The notes: generated by a model from the letters alone, not told the origin. 64,000 nt of DNA from Variovorax paradoxus EPS (GCF_000184745.1 NC_014931.1:3844001-3908000), one strand, 5' to 3'; shown: positions 36,688 through 46,056, counted from the first letter of the stretch. Numbers and translations are program-made.

Positions 36688-38388
36688 TCACTGCGCCGTG
36701 CCGAGTGCGGGAATCTGCGTGACCGTGTTGGTCGGCGGGCCGGCGAAGCTGGTCTTGAAGCCGCCGATCGACAGCATGTCGATCTCCAGCAGGAAGGGTC
36801 CGTCGGTCGAGAGCGCTTCGTCGAAGCGCGCCGGCAGATCGGCCAGGTCGCGGACACAAGCGTGCGGCAGCGCGATCGACTTGCACAGCAGGTCATAGTC
36901 GGGCGTGTGCAGCTCGGCGTAGCACTGGCGGCCGCCGTACTGCGCGTCCTGGATGTTCTTGATCACGCCGTAGCTCTTGTCGTTCATGAGCACGATCACC
37001 ATCGGTGCCTTCTCCTGCACCATGCAGGCGAGCTCGCCCAGGTTCAGGATGAAGCCGCCGTCGCCGGCCAGGCAGAAGGTCTTGCGACCCGAGCCGGTCA
37101 CCGCCGCGCCGATGGCCGCGCCGATCGCCATGGGCATGCCCTGCCCGATGCCGCCGCCCGTGGCGTGCACGCCGGCGCTGGGTTCGAAGATGCGCAGCTC
37201 GCGGTTGCCCCAGGTGCTGTTGGAGACGGTCACGTCGCGCACCCAGTTGAACTGGCGGCCCGCCACCGACTGGAGCCGGCGCACGAGTTCGGCGTACGGG
37301 CCGAGGCCATCGCGCAGCGTTGCAACCGCCTGGTCGTGGGCGGTACGCAAGTCGACCAGCAGTTGCGCATCGGCCTTGTAGCCGATGGCTTCGAGACGGT
37401 CGGCCAAGCCTTCGAGGGCCAGTGCCGAGTCGCCGCAAACGAAAGCTTCGGAGGCGTAGCAGCGGCCTTCGGCGGCGGCATCGGCGTCGATGCGATACAG
37501 CGGGCGCGGCAGCTTCAGTTCGTACTTGAGCGTCTCGTTGCCGCGCAGGCGCGAGCCGACCACGAGCATCGCGTCGCAGGTTTGATAGAAGGCCTCGACC
37601 GGCTTCTGGATGTTGTAGGCGCCGAGCGAGCCGGCGTCGTCCTCGGGCACGGTACCACGGCCCTGCGTGGTGGTGACCACGCCGAAGCCGAGCTTCTGCA
37701 GGCGCTGGATTGCCGAACGGGCGTGGCGCGCACCGCCGCCGACCCACAACAGCGGGCGCTTGGCGGTTGCGAGGCACGCGGCCAGCGCATCGAGGCCGGC
37801 GGCGGAGGGCACGGGGCGCTCGACGGGCAGCGGCGAGAGGTCGGCCGGCATCGTGGTGAGGGCCGACTGGATGTCGATCGGGATCTCCACGCTCACCGGG
37901 CCGGTCGGCGCCGTCAGCGCAAGCTGCACCGCGCGCTTGAGCGTGCCGAGCACCGTCTCGACGCTGCGCACCCGCAGCGCGGCCTTCGACACCGCCTTGA
38001 GCATCGTGAGCTGGTCGGGCGCCTCGTGGATGTACGACATGCCCTTGTCCAGGTAGGGCGTCTCGATCTGCCCGGTGATGTGCAGGAGCGGCGCACCCGC
38101 GGTCAGCGCCTCGACCAGGCTGCCCGCGATGTTGCCCGCGGCCGGGCCGGTGCTGGTGATGCACACGCCCAGGCTCGCGGTGGAGCGTGCATAGGCGTCG
38201 GCCATGTTGCCCGCGCCCGCCTCGCCGCGCGAGGAGACGAAGCGGATGGTGCCGCGCTGCGCGAACGCATCGAGGATCGGCATGTTGTGGATCGAGATCA
38301 CGCCGAAGGCCGCCTTGACGCCGCACTGTTCGAGAAAGGCCGCGACGACTGCGCCGACCGTGACCATGTTGTTGTTGGGTTTATGCAT
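36688..38388 (-). CDS. Thiamine-pyrophosphate-dependent enzyme (acetolactate synthase-like)
   Basis: 566 residues in three domains. The catalytic glutamate is in RGEAGAGNMADAYARST, and the TPP/Mg motif is GDGGFILNLGEL ending at NDKSYG. It resembles the acetolactate synthase/benzoylformate decarboxylase family, which decarboxylates or ligates 2-oxo acids. No small regulatory subunit is present, so biosynthetic acetolactate synthase is unlikely. The neighbouring SDR gene overlaps its start by 8 bases, indicating coupled translation. Confidence 0.88.
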   Translation of the reverse strand: MHKPNNNMVTVGAVVAAFLEQCGVKAAFGVISIHNMPILDAFAQRGTIRFVSSRGEAGAGNMADAYARSTASLGVCITSTGPAAGNIAGSLVEALTAGAPLLHITGQIETPYLDKGMSYIHEAPDQLTMLKAVSKAALRVRSVETVLGTLKRAVQLALTAPTGPVSVEIPIDIQSALTTMPADLSPLPVERPVPSAAGLDALAACLATAKRPLLWVGGGARHARSAIQRLQKLGFGVVTTTQGRGTVPEDDAGSLGAYNIQKPVEAFYQTCDAMLVVGSRLRGNETLKYELKLPRPLYRIDADAAAEGRCYASEAFVCGDSALALEGLADRLEAIGYKADAQLLVDLRTAHDQAVATLRDGLGPYAELVRRLQSVAGRQFNWVRDVTVSNSTWGNRELRIFEPSAGVHATGGGIGQGMPMAIGAAIGAAVTGSGRKTFCLAGDGGFILNLGELACMVQEKAPMVIVLMNDKSYGVIKNIQDAQYGGRQCYAELHTPDYDLLCKSIALPHACVRDLADLPARFDEALSTDGPFLLEIDMLSIGGFKTSFAGPPTNTVTQIPALGTAQ

Positions 38389-39235
38389 GGCGCGAATGGC
38401 CTCCGGAGATATCGATGTGGCTGCCCGTCGTGTACGACGCGAGGGGCGAAGCGAGGAAAAGGATCGCGCGTGCGGCTTCGGTCGGAAGCCCCAGGCGACC
38501 CAGCGGGATGTGTTTGGTCTTCGCGAGCTGGGTGCTCCAGGCGGCCCAGTCCTCGGACTTGTCTTCGCGCGCCTCGAAGCGGCGGCGCCACTGGCCGGAC
38601 TCGACGAGACCGATCAGGATGCCGTTGACGCGCACGCCCTGCGGCGCGAACTCGGTGGCCATCGAACGCACGAGGTTCAGAAGGCCGGCGCGTGCGGCCG
38701 AGGTGGCGACCATGTGCGGCTCGGGCTGGCGTGCCAGCAGCGAGTTGGCGCAGACGATGGCGGCATCGCCCAGCACGGCGCGCTGTGCGGCGAGCTGCGG
38801 AAGGAAGGCGCGCGTCGGATGGATGACGGAGAAGAACTTCAGGTGGAGCTCTTCCATCCACGCCGCGTCGTCGGTGTCGGCGAACGTGGAGACCCGCCCC
38901 TGCCCCGCGTTGTTGACGAGCATCGAGGCCGGGCCGAGCGCGGCCTCGCTCGCTGCGGCGAAGGCTTTGACAGCGGCGGCGTCGAGCACATCGCACGGTT
39001 GCGCGAAAAGCTTCGCGTTGGGGAACTGTTCGCGCAGGCCGGCGACCGCACGGTCCAGCCGCTCGGCGTTGCGGCCGCACAGCGCAACGGCGGCGCCGCT
39101 CGCGAGCAGCAGCTCGACGGTCGCGAGGCCGATGCCCGAGGAGCCGCCCGTGACCACGGCCACGCGGCCGGCCAGCGCATCGGCGGCAAAGAAATGAGAA
39201 GAAGCCTGCATCGTCATGTCCGTCACGTCCGTCAT
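38381..39235 (-). CDS. SDR-family protein with altered active site
   Basis: 284 residues. The cofactor site is normal (VVTGGSSGIGLATVELLLAS, then NNAG). The catalytic Ser165 is kept in VCANSLLARQ, but the Tyr position 13 residues later is Thr178 and the Lys is Arg182 (ATSAARAG instead of Y-x-x-x-K). It may bind NAD(P) without ordinary reductase activity or use another mechanism. It sits 4 bases downstream of the IclR gene. The first ATG is used; downstream ATGs in the first ten codons are possible. Confidence 0.85.
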   Translation of the reverse strand: MTDVTDMTMQASSHFFAADALAGRVAVVTGGSSGIGLATVELLLASGAAVALCGRNAERLDRAVAGLREQFPNAKLFAQPCDVLDAAAVKAFAAASEAALGPASMLVNNAGQGRVSTFADTDDAAWMEELHLKFFSVIHPTRAFLPQLAAQRAVLGDAAIVCANSLLARQPEPHMVATSAARAGLLNLVRSMATEFAPQGVRVNGILIGLVESGQWRRRFEAREDKSEDWAAWSTQLAKTKHIPLGRLGLPTEAARAILFLASPLASYTTGSHIDISGGHSRHA

Positions 39236-39239
39236 GTCG

Positions 39240-40079
39240 TCATGCGCTGCGAAGCGGCACCACCTTGTTGCTGCGCGCAGGCGAGTAGTTCAAGAGGCCC
39301 GAGATCTCCTCCGCGGTACTGCGCACCCGCAGCACCATTTCGTCCATGCGGTTCTCTTCGATGTGGCCCGAGGTGATGGTCGCGCCCAGGGCAGCAACGA
39401 TGTGGCCACTGTGGTCGCGCACCGGCGCGGCGATGCTGGAGATGTTCGACTCGAAGAAACCTTCGCCCAGCACATAGCCGCGCGTGCGGTCGGCCTGCAC
39501 CATGTCGAAGAGTTCGTTCACCGTCTTGGGCGTGCTCGGCGAGAAGGTCTCCAGCTTGTCTTCGGGGTAGAGCGCGCGAAGCTGCGGCAGCGTGAGGTCT
39601 TCCAGCAGCACGCGGCCGAGGACCGTGGCGTGGGCCGGCAGGCGCGTGCCGACGGTGACCGAACTGGCGAAGGGCGTCGGCGGTGCGACCTTGGCGACGT
39701 AGACGATCGAGCGGCCGTCGCGCACCACCAGGTTGCAAGGCGTGCGCAGTTCATCGCACAGGCGGTTGAGCAGCGGCGTGCCCAGTTGCGTGAGTTCGAG
39801 CGAGGCCAGGTATTCGAAGCCCAGGCGCAGCACCGCGAGGCCTAGGCGGTAGTCGCGGCCGCCCTCGGCGCGCTCCAGGAAGCCCATGTTCTCCAGCGTG
39901 GTGAGCAGGCGGAACACGGTCGAACGCGGCAGGTCGAAGCGGCGCGCCAGCTCGGGCGCGGAGAGCGTGCGGTTCTCGCGGCTGAACTCGCACAGCACGC
40001 GCAGGCCGCGCTCCAGCGCAGGCACGTTGTAGCGGTCGGCGCCCTCTTCCATCGCTTCGCTGTTGTCGTTGGTGGTCAT
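39240..40079 (-). CDS. IclR-family transcriptional regulator
   Basis: 279 residues from ATG 40079. N-terminal winged HTH (NVPALERGLRVLCEFSREN, then LARRFDLPRSTVFRLLTTLE) and a C-terminal effector domain (LGRVLLEDLTLPQLRALYPE, IAAPVRDHSGHIVAALGATI). It is embedded inside the operon it probably controls and would act at the palindrome at 43413-43430. The effector is likely a pathway compound. Confidence 0.93.
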   Translation of the reverse strand: MTTNDNSEAMEEGADRYNVPALERGLRVLCEFSRENRTLSAPELARRFDLPRSTVFRLLTTLENMGFLERAEGGRDYRLGLAVLRLGFEYLASLELTQLGTPLLNRLCDELRTPCNLVVRDGRSIVYVAKVAPPTPFASSVTVGTRLPAHATVLGRVLLEDLTLPQLRALYPEDKLETFSPSTPKTVNELFDMVQADRTRGYVLGEGFFESNISSIAAPVRDHSGHIVAALGATITSGHIEENRMDEMVLRVRSTAEEISGLLNYSPARSNKVVPLRSA

Positions 40080-40119
40080 GTGTTCGTTGGTCCCTTGGGT
40101 TGTTCTGCAGTGGTCCGCA

Positions 40120-40992
40120 TCAGGCGGCGAGTGCCTCGCGCAGCAGCGCGGCGACGGCCTCGGGCCGCTCCACGTAGCTGGCGTGCCCGGCACCGTCGAT
40201 GGCTTCGAGCGTCACCCCGCAGCCGCGCGCGACTTCGGCGCAGGCTTGGGGCGTGGTGACGACATCGAGCGTGCCACAGGCCACGCGCACCGGCATGGCG
40301 GGCGGCAGGTCGGCCAGCAGGTCGCCGTGGCACAGCAGCTCAACGGCCTGGCGGTAGCCGCCGTCGTTCAGGCGGGCCATATTCCAGCGCACCCACTGGC
40401 GAGCGAGTTCGCTCGCGCCGTCGGAAACGAGGCGGCCCGCGCGTTTCGACGCCATGCCGGCGATGCCGAGTTCGTCGAGCGTGGCGAGGCGTTCGGCGCG
40501 CACCCTGGCGCGGGCTTCGGCGCGCGACGGTGCGCCGTAGCCGGCGGCCGGGCTGATGAGCACGAGGCGGCGGATGCGCGAGGCAATTGCTGAATCTTTC
40601 CGCGCGGCCGATGCCGCGGTGAGTGCGCCGAGCGAGTGGCCGACGAGCACGCAAGACTGGACATCGAGCGCATCGAGCAAGGCATGCAGGCGTTCCGCGT
40701 AGTCCGCTGCAGATGGTGCGGCAGGCGCGAGCGGCGTGGATTGGCCGTAGCCCGGCGCATCCCATGCGATCACGCGGGCCTGCGGAGCCAGCAGCAAGGC
40801 GACGTTGAGCCACGAGGCCGCGCCCGAGCCGATGCCGTGCAGGCACACGAGGGCCGGACCCGCGCCGTGCTCGCGCACCGACACCACCGCGCCACCGCCG
40901 ACCGGCACGTCGCGTGCGGGAAAGCGGGCGTCGAGCAGCGCCAGCTCGGAAGCGGGCAGCGTCAATGCATCGATGACCATCGCGTCGCTCAT
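40120..40992 (-). CDS. Alpha/beta hydrolase
   Basis: 290 residues. Oxyanion segment LVCLHGIGSGAASWL, nucleophile Ser in GHSLGALTAAS, acid in GTLDVVTTP and His in GAGHASYVERP: a full triad. It may be a meta-cleavage-product (C-C bond) hydrolase, an enol-lactonase or an esterase. Context in a ring-cleavage operon favours the first two. Seven bases after the cupin gene. Confidence 0.87.
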   Translation of the reverse strand: MSDAMVIDALTLPASELALLDARFPARDVPVGGGAVVSVREHGAGPALVCLHGIGSGAASWLNVALLLAPQARVIAWDAPGYGQSTPLAPAAPSAADYAERLHALLDALDVQSCVLVGHSLGALTAASAARKDSAIASRIRRLVLISPAAGYGAPSRAEARARVRAERLATLDELGIAGMASKRAGRLVSDGASELARQWVRWNMARLNDGGYRQAVELLCHGDLLADLPPAMPVRVACGTLDVVTTPQACAEVARGCGVTLEAIDGAGHASYVERPEAVAALLREALAA

Positions 40993-40999
40993 CCGGTCC

Positions 41000-41548
41000 T
41001 CAGCGCTTGATCTTCGCCAGCGGGTGATCGGCCGGGTACGTCGGCGTGATCGGCTTCTTCGCGCCGAGCATCACGCACATCAGCGCGTCTTCGTCGCCGA
41101 TGTTGATCTCCTCGCGGTACACGCCGGGCGGCACCGAGATCAGGTCGCGGTCGGTCATGATGGTTTCGAAGCGCTCGCCGTCCTTCTCGATCACGACCTT
41201 GAGCTTGCCGCGGATGAGGAAGAACACTTCCTCCACGTCGGTGTGCAGGTGCGGCGGGCCTTCGTGGCCGGCCGGGATCACCATGGTCGAGAAGGTGAAG
41301 TGCTCCGAAGGCACGGTGTTCACGTCCTTGGCGACGCCGGTGCCGCCGGTGCCCACGTAGCGCATCTGCGCGCGGCGGTACTTGGGGTCGAAATCGGCCT
41401 GGAACTTCAGCGCGTCCCAGTCGTACTTGCGGGTTTCGTAGCGCGCGATGCGGGTGTTCATCCACTCGGCGAGGCTCGTGCCTTCGGGCTGCGCCAGCGT
41501 GCTGGCGGCGGCGTCGGTGATCTTCTGTTGTTCGGACAAATCGCTCAT
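41000..41548 (-). CDS. Cupin-domain protein
   Basis: 182 residues. One cupin barrel with the metal-site pattern HLHTDVEEVFFLIRGKLKVV (two His and a Glu) followed by the second motif in LISVPPGVYREEI. An N-terminal 60-residue helical region precedes it (ARYETRKYDWDALKFQADFD). It could be a metal-dependent dioxygenase, an isomerase or a sensor. No precise function can be assigned. Confidence 0.82.
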   Translation of the reverse strand: MSDLSEQQKITDAAASTLAQPEGTSLAEWMNTRIARYETRKYDWDALKFQADFDPKYRRAQMRYVGTGGTGVAKDVNTVPSEHFTFSTMVIPAGHEGPPHLHTDVEEVFFLIRGKLKVVIEKDGERFETIMTDRDLISVPPGVYREEINIGDEDALMCVMLGAKKPITPTYPADHPLAKIKR

Positions 41549-41581
41549 GGGTTTACTCCTTCGTCGGAAAAATTCGTTCAG

Positions 41582-42397
41582 TCAGTGCATCGCAAAGCCG
41601 CCGTTGACGGCCAGCAGCTGGCCCGTCACGAAGCGCGAGAGGCCGGACAACAGGTACAGCGTGGCGCCGCACACATCGGCGGCCTGTTGCTCCCGCGGAA
41701 TGGCGCGGCCTTCGAGGTATTTCTGGTGGCGCGCCATCGGCACGTACTCGGTCGCCTCGACCAGCGTGAGGCCCGGCGCCACCGCGTTGACGGTGATGTT
41801 GTCGCCGCCCCATTCGCGCGCCAGCGAGCGCGTCATCGAGATGACGGCGCCCTTGCTCGATGCGTAGGCCAGCAGGTTGGGCGCGCCCCAGAGGGCGGTG
41901 TCGGAGGCGAGATTGACGACCGCGCCACGGCCGCTTGCAGCGAGCGCACTACGGCAGGCGCGGCCCATGAGCCAGGTGCCGCGCACGTTGACGCTCATCA
42001 CGCGGTCCCACATATCGATCTCGAGCTGATGCGCATCGCGGCCGCCCGAGTTGGTGATGGCGGCGTTGTTGACCAGGCCGTCGAGCCCGCCGAGCAGGCG
42101 GATCGCTTCGGCGGCGCAGGCGTCGATGGAGGCTGGTTCCGACAGGTCGACGGTGAGCGCATGCGCCTTGTGGCCTGAGCTCCGCAGCGCCTTCGCTTCG
42201 GTTTCGGCGAGTTCGCCGAGGATGTCGGCCAGCACCACGCTCGCGCCCGCCGCGGCGATGCATTGTGCGAACGCGAGGCCCAAGCCGCGCGCGCCGCCAG
42301 TCACCAGCACGCGGCGTCCCGCCAGCAAGTTCGCGGGCAGTTCGGCCAGCAGCGACTGCAGGCTCGACGGATCGGGAATGGCTTTGAGTTCGGACAT
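41582..42397 (-). CDS. SDR-family oxidoreductase
   Basis: 271 residues from ATG 42397. Complete motifs: VTGGARGLGLAFAQC, NNAAI, catalytic Ser in LASDTALWG and YASSK (Y-x-x-x-K), unlike the second SDR of the operon. Classical NAD(P)-dependent dehydrogenase acting on a hydroxyl or dihydrodiol intermediate. Starts 7 bases after the Bug gene stop. Confidence 0.88.
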   Translation of the reverse strand: MSELKAIPDPSSLQSLLAELPANLLAGRRVLVTGGARGLGLAFAQCIAAAGASVVLADILGELAETEAKALRSSGHKAHALTVDLSEPASIDACAAEAIRLLGGLDGLVNNAAITNSGGRDAHQLEIDMWDRVMSVNVRGTWLMGRACRSALAASGRGAVVNLASDTALWGAPNLLAYASSKGAVISMTRSLAREWGGDNITVNAVAPGLTLVEATEYVPMARHQKYLEGRAIPREQQAADVCGATLYLLSGLSRFVTGQLLAVNGGFAMH

Positions 42398-42404
42398 GGC
42401 GTGT

Positions 42405-43391
42405 TCAGTCGGCCTGGATGCCGAGTTCCTTGATGACCTTGCCGAAGCGCGCGTAGTCGCCCGCATTCGTCTTGCCGAGCACGTCGGCTTCGCCGCCCAC
42501 CGGCGTGGTGCCGAGCACGGCCATGCGCGCGACGATGTCGGGCATCTTGAGGATGTCGTTGAAGTGGCCGTTGAGCGTCTTCACGATCTCGGGCGGCAGG
42601 TTGCGCGGGCCCCAGAGGCCGTTCCAGGCGACCACCTCGACGTCCTTGTAGCCCAGCTCGGCGAGCGTCGGCACAGTGGGCGCGAGCGGCGAGCGCTGGC
42701 TCGAGGCCACGGCCAGCGGCTTCAACTTGCCGTTGGCGAAATACGGCGCCACGGGGCCGAGCGTGATGAACGTGACGGGCACATGGCCGCCCAGCACATC
42801 GTTGACCGCGGGCGCCACGCCCTTGTAGGGCACGTGCGCGAGGTTCGCGCCCGAGGCGCGGGCGAACATCTCGCCCAAGATGTGCATCGGCGAGCCGCTG
42901 CCCGGGCTCGCATACGAGAGCGATTTGCCGGTGCCCTTGGCGGCGGCGACCGCGTCTTTCGCCGTGGCGAACCCGCTGCCGGCGCTCGCCACGAGGAACA
43001 GCGGCAGGCTGCCGGTCTGCACGATTGGCGTGAAGCCGTTGAGCACGTCGTAGCCCGCGGCGCCGTTGGTCTTGAGCACCAACTGCGCGATCGAGAAGGT
43101 GCTGGGCGCGAGCAGCAGCGTGTAGCCATCGGCCGGCGCCTTCGACACGTAGCTGCTGCCGATGATGCCGCTGGCGCCCGGGCGGTTGTCGACCACCACC
43201 GGCTGCCCCACCCGCGCCGAGAGCTTCTCGGCGTAGAGCCGCGCCAGCGCGTCGGTGTCGCCGCCGGCCGGATAGGCGACCACCAGCGTGATCGGCTTTG
43301 CCGGGTAGTTCTGTGCCCAGGAAAGACCGGTGGCGCAAACACCGGCCATGGAAATGGCGGCTGCGATGGCAAGGCGGCGTGTGTGTTTCAT
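42405..43391 (-). CDS. TctC/Bug-family solute-binding protein 2
   Basis: 328 residues, first gene of the operon. Signal peptide with cut near LSWAQ. Bug motifs: PITLVVAYPAGGDTDALARL, NRPGASGIIGSSYV and SYASPGSGSPMHILGEMF. It is divergent enough from the first Bug protein to suggest a different ligand or an old duplication. No partner permease genes. Confidence 0.9.
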   Translation of the reverse strand: MKHTRRLAIAAAISMAGVCATGLSWAQNYPAKPITLVVAYPAGGDTDALARLYAEKLSARVGQPVVVDNRPGASGIIGSSYVSKAPADGYTLLLAPSTFSIAQLVLKTNGAAGYDVLNGFTPIVQTGSLPLFLVASAGSGFATAKDAVAAAKGTGKSLSYASPGSGSPMHILGEMFARASGANLAHVPYKGVAPAVNDVLGGHVPVTFITLGPVAPYFANGKLKPLAVASSQRSPLAPTVPTLAELGYKDVEVVAWNGLWGPRNLPPEIVKTLNGHFNDILKMPDIVARMAVLGTTPVGGEADVLGKTNAGDYARFGKVIKELGIQAD

Positions 43392-43412
43392 GGGTCCGTC
43401 GTGGTTCGCGTT

Positions 43413-43430
43413 TGTTTCATTAGAGAAACA
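43413..43430. promoter_or_regulatory. Palindrome, probable IclR operator
   Basis: TGTTTC-attaga-GAAACA is a perfect 6+6 inverted repeat with a 6-base spacer, centred 30 bases upstream of the first gene of the catabolic operon. IclR-family sites are commonly short palindromes of this kind, and the operon encodes an IclR protein. Confidence 0.45.
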
Positions 43431-43516
43431 GCGATTTATTAATGGAACGCACGAAGGATAAACACGAAGACAACTTCGTGACTAAGTAGAAACCCTAGAT
43501 GTCGCAACCCAACGTA

Positions 43517-43544
43517 AACAGGGCGGGCCTTTCGGACCGCCCTG
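43517..43544 (-). terminator. Hairpin downstream of dadA
   Basis: cagggcgg and ccgccctg pair around a 10-base loop within the gap between dadA (stop at 43567) and the catabolic operon. On the minus strand it is followed by gtttacg, a poor U run, so it is a likely but weak terminator. Confidence 0.45.
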
Positions 43545-43566
43545 CTCGGGGATGGGTGGCGGCCTG

Positions 43567-44826
43567 CTAGCCGCCGTAGCGCGCCACGGTCAGGCCTTCC
43601 ATGTCGATCTCGGGCGCCTTGCCTGCGACCAGATCAGCCATCACGCGGCCGGTGCCGGCCGCCATGGTCCAGCCGAGCGTGCCGTGGCCGGTGCTCAGCA
43701 TCAGGTTGGGAATGCGCGTGGCGCCGATGACCGGCGTGCCGTCGGGCGTCATCGGGCGCAGGCCCGTCCAGAAGGAGGCATCGCGCACGTTGCCGCCCTT
43801 GGGAAAGAGATCGGTCACGACGTGTTCGAGCGTGTCGCGCCGCCGCGGATTCAGCGCGAGGTCGAAGCCCGAGAGCTGCGCCGTGCCGCCCACGCGGATG
43901 CGGTCGCCCAGGCGGGTGACGGCCACCTTGAAGGTCTCGTCCATCACGGTGGATTCGGGTGCGCCGCCCGCATCGGTGATCGGCACGGTGATCGAGAAGC
44001 CCTTGACCGGGTACACCGGCAGGTCGATGCCCAGCGGCTTGACCAGCGCGGGCGAGTAGCTGCCGAGCGCGACCACGTAGCGGTCGGCGGTGAAGCTGCC
44101 CTGGTCGGTGCGCACCGCGGTCACGCCCTTGGCACGGTCGTGTTCGATCGCTTGGATGTTCACGCCGAAGCGAAAGGTCACGCCTTCAGCTTCCGCCAGC
44201 TTCGCGAGCGCCTGCGTGAACTTGAAGCAGTCGCCGGTCTCGTCACCCGGCAGGCGCAGGCCGCCGACGAACTTCTCCTTCACCGCCGCGAGCGCGGGCT
44301 CGTAGGGCAGGCAGCCGTCGCGGTCGAGCACCTGGTAGGGGACGCCGGAGGCCTTGAGCACTTCGACATCTTTCGCGGTGCCGTCGAGTTGCTGCTGCGT
44401 GCGAAAGAGCTGCAGCGTGCCCTGCATGCGCTCGTCGTACTGGATGCCCGTATCGGCGCGCAGAGCCTTCAGGCAATCGCGGCTGTATTCGGCCAGCCGC
44501 ACCATGCGGCCCTTGTTGAGCTCGTAGCGCGCCTGCGTGCAGTTGCGCAGCATCGAGAGGCCCCAGCGCCACATCGCCGGATCGAGCATGGGTTTGACGA
44601 CCAGCGGGCTGTGCTGCATCAGCATCCACTTGATCGCCTTGACCGGAACGCCCGGCCCGGCCCAGGGCGCCGAGTAGCCGGGCGAGACTTCGCCCGCGTT
44701 GCCGAAGCTGGTTTCGAGCGCGGGCGCTGGTTGGCGCTCCAGCACTGTCACCTCATGGCCGGCGCGCGCCAGGTAGTACGCCACCGAGGTGCCGATGACA
44801 CCGCTGCCGAGAATCAGGACCTGCAT
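43567..44826 (-). CDS. dadA: D-amino acid dehydrogenase
   Basis: 419 residues. FAD site [20 protein letters not shown], then [20 protein letters not shown], which is the DadA hallmark, and a C-terminal FAD loop ([20 protein letters not shown]). It oxidises D-amino acids such as D-alanine to 2-oxo acids plus ammonia, passing electrons to the respiratory chain at the inner membrane. No alanine racemase is adjacent. It follows the next upstream gene by 51 bases in the same direction. Confidence 0.93.
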   Translation of the reverse strand: MQVLILGSGVIGTSVAYYLARAGHEVTVLERQPAPALETSFGNAGEVSPGYSAPWAGPGVPVKAIKWMLMQHSPLVVKPMLDPAMWRWGLSMLRNCTQARYELNKGRMVRLAEYSRDCLKALRADTGIQYDERMQGTLQLFRTQQQLDGTAKDVEVLKASGVPYQVLDRDGCLPYEPALAAVKEKFVGGLRLPGDETGDCFKFTQALAKLAEAEGVTFRFGVNIQAIEHDRAKGVTAVRTDQGSFTADRYVVALGSYSPALVKPLGIDLPVYPVKGFSITVPITDAGGAPESTVMDETFKVAVTRLGDRIRVGGTAQLSGFDLALNPRRRDTLEHVVTDLFPKGGNVRDASFWTGLRPMTPDGTPVIGATRIPNLMLSTGHGTLGWTMAAGTGRVMADLVAGKAPEIDMEGLTVARYGG

Positions 44827-44877
44827 GGAACTCCCTCTTTCTTGATGGCCGAACGGCCCGAGGGTACAGGCTAAGCG

Positions 44878-45894
44878 CTACAGGCCGAGAGCGTCTTGCA
44901 ATCGCCGTGCCGGCCACCGCTCGGGTTGCTGCGGCCAGGCTTCGAGCAGCGCGACCATGCGCGCATTGCGCGGTGCACTCAGCCCGTGCTCCTGCGCGAG
45001 GCGCACCACCTCGCCGCTGAGCGCATCGATCTCGGTGCGGCGCCCGAGCGCGAGGTCATCGGCCATGCTGGAGCGCGCCTTGGCATCGATGCGCAGCATG
45101 CGTGCCGCGACGATGCGAAAGAGCCAGTCGGGCAGGCGCAACAGGCTCGAAAGCCGCTGCGCCGGCACGGCCGCCACCTGCGCGGGCGTGATGCCGCTCA
45201 CGCCGAGCACACCGAGCGTTTCGTCGATGAGCGCGGCGAAGCACCGGCGGTAGCCGCGATGCATCAGCTCCTCCCGCAGCGGCAGGCCCGAGAGCGCGTT
45301 GACCGGGTTGTTGAGGTTCAGCAGCAGCTTGCCCCACTGCACCGGCAGCAGGTCGGCATGCAGGTCGATCGGCACGCCGGCGCGCTCGAACACGGGCAGC
45401 CAGGGGCGCAGCGCCGCGTCGTCCTTCGCGGCGAGCCGCCCGGGTGTGCCGCGATGGAAGGCGCCCTCGCCGATCTCGGCCACGTTGTACGGCACCATGC
45501 CCGGCAGCACGTTGAGCGACGGGCCGGCGTGCGATGCGGCCGCGCTGTTGGAGATTCCGTTCTGCAGCGAGACGACCGTGGTGCCCGCGGGCAGCGCGAA
45601 GGCCAGTTCGCCCGCCGCCTCGGCGGTGGCGCCACTCTTCACGCAGAGCAGCACCAGCGCGGGCTTCGCGCCGACAGGCACCTGCTCGCACAGGCGCAGC
45701 GCCGAAGGAAGAATGTGGTGCTTCGCGCCGTCGAGGTCGCTGAGCGAGAGGCCGTGGTCCGCGAGCTTTTTCAGCACGCGGGGCCGTCCGACGAAAGTGA
45801 CGGGCACGCCCGCCGCGGCGAGCCGGCCGCCGATGTAGCAGCCGATGGTGCCCGCGCCCATCACGAGCACTTCGCCGGGCAGCGCGCCTGTCAT
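44878..45894 (-). CDS. 2-Dehydropantoate 2-reductase (PanE/ApbA family)
   Basis: 338 residues. NADP site VLVMGAGTIGCYIGGRLAAA, then VSLQNGISN and the lysine-containing helix QWGKLLLNLNNPVNALSG, the family catalytic region. It is longer than E. coli PanE by about 35 residues and has paralogues that act on other 2-oxo acids, so the pantothenate role is likely but not certain. Co-directional with dadA. Confidence 0.82.
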   Translation of the reverse strand: MTGALPGEVLVMGAGTIGCYIGGRLAAAGVPVTFVGRPRVLKKLADHGLSLSDLDGAKHHILPSALRLCEQVPVGAKPALVLLCVKSGATAEAAGELAFALPAGTTVVSLQNGISNSAAASHAGPSLNVLPGMVPYNVAEIGEGAFHRGTPGRLAAKDDAALRPWLPVFERAGVPIDLHADLLPVQWGKLLLNLNNPVNALSGLPLREELMHRGYRRCFAALIDETLGVLGVSGITPAQVAAVPAQRLSSLLRLPDWLFRIVAARMLRIDAKARSSMADDLALGRRTEIDALSGEVVRLAQEHGLSAPRNARMVALLEAWPQQPERWPARRLQDALGL

Positions 45895-45950
45895 CTCAGT
45901 TTTCCATCACGCTGCGCGTGAGCCTCGACACATGAAACTGCCGTGATTCA

Positions 45951-46046
45951 GTCGGGAGACACCGCGGAACCGGCTTTGCCGGGCCGCTGGTGTCGCCCCC
46001 TGAAAGGGGTTGGCGAAACGACACGAAGTGCGCGAAGACTGGGGGT
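45951..46046. repeat. Intergenic repeat element typical of Comamonadaceae
   Basis: The segment gtcgccccctgaaaggggtt followed by ggcgaaacgacacgaagtgc matches a short palindrome-bearing sequence I recall as common between genes in Variovorax and relatives. It can form CCCC/GGGG and CGCC/GGCG stems. It lies just after the alaS stop and may double as a transcription end. Confidence 0.5.
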
Positions 46047-46056
46047 AAGTTTCATC

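Noticed and set aside
26419..43391. Indole-3-acetate degradation locus as known from Variovorax
   Set aside because: The oxygenase has no small subunit, there is no MarR regulator, and the remaining genes do not fit that pathway as I know it.
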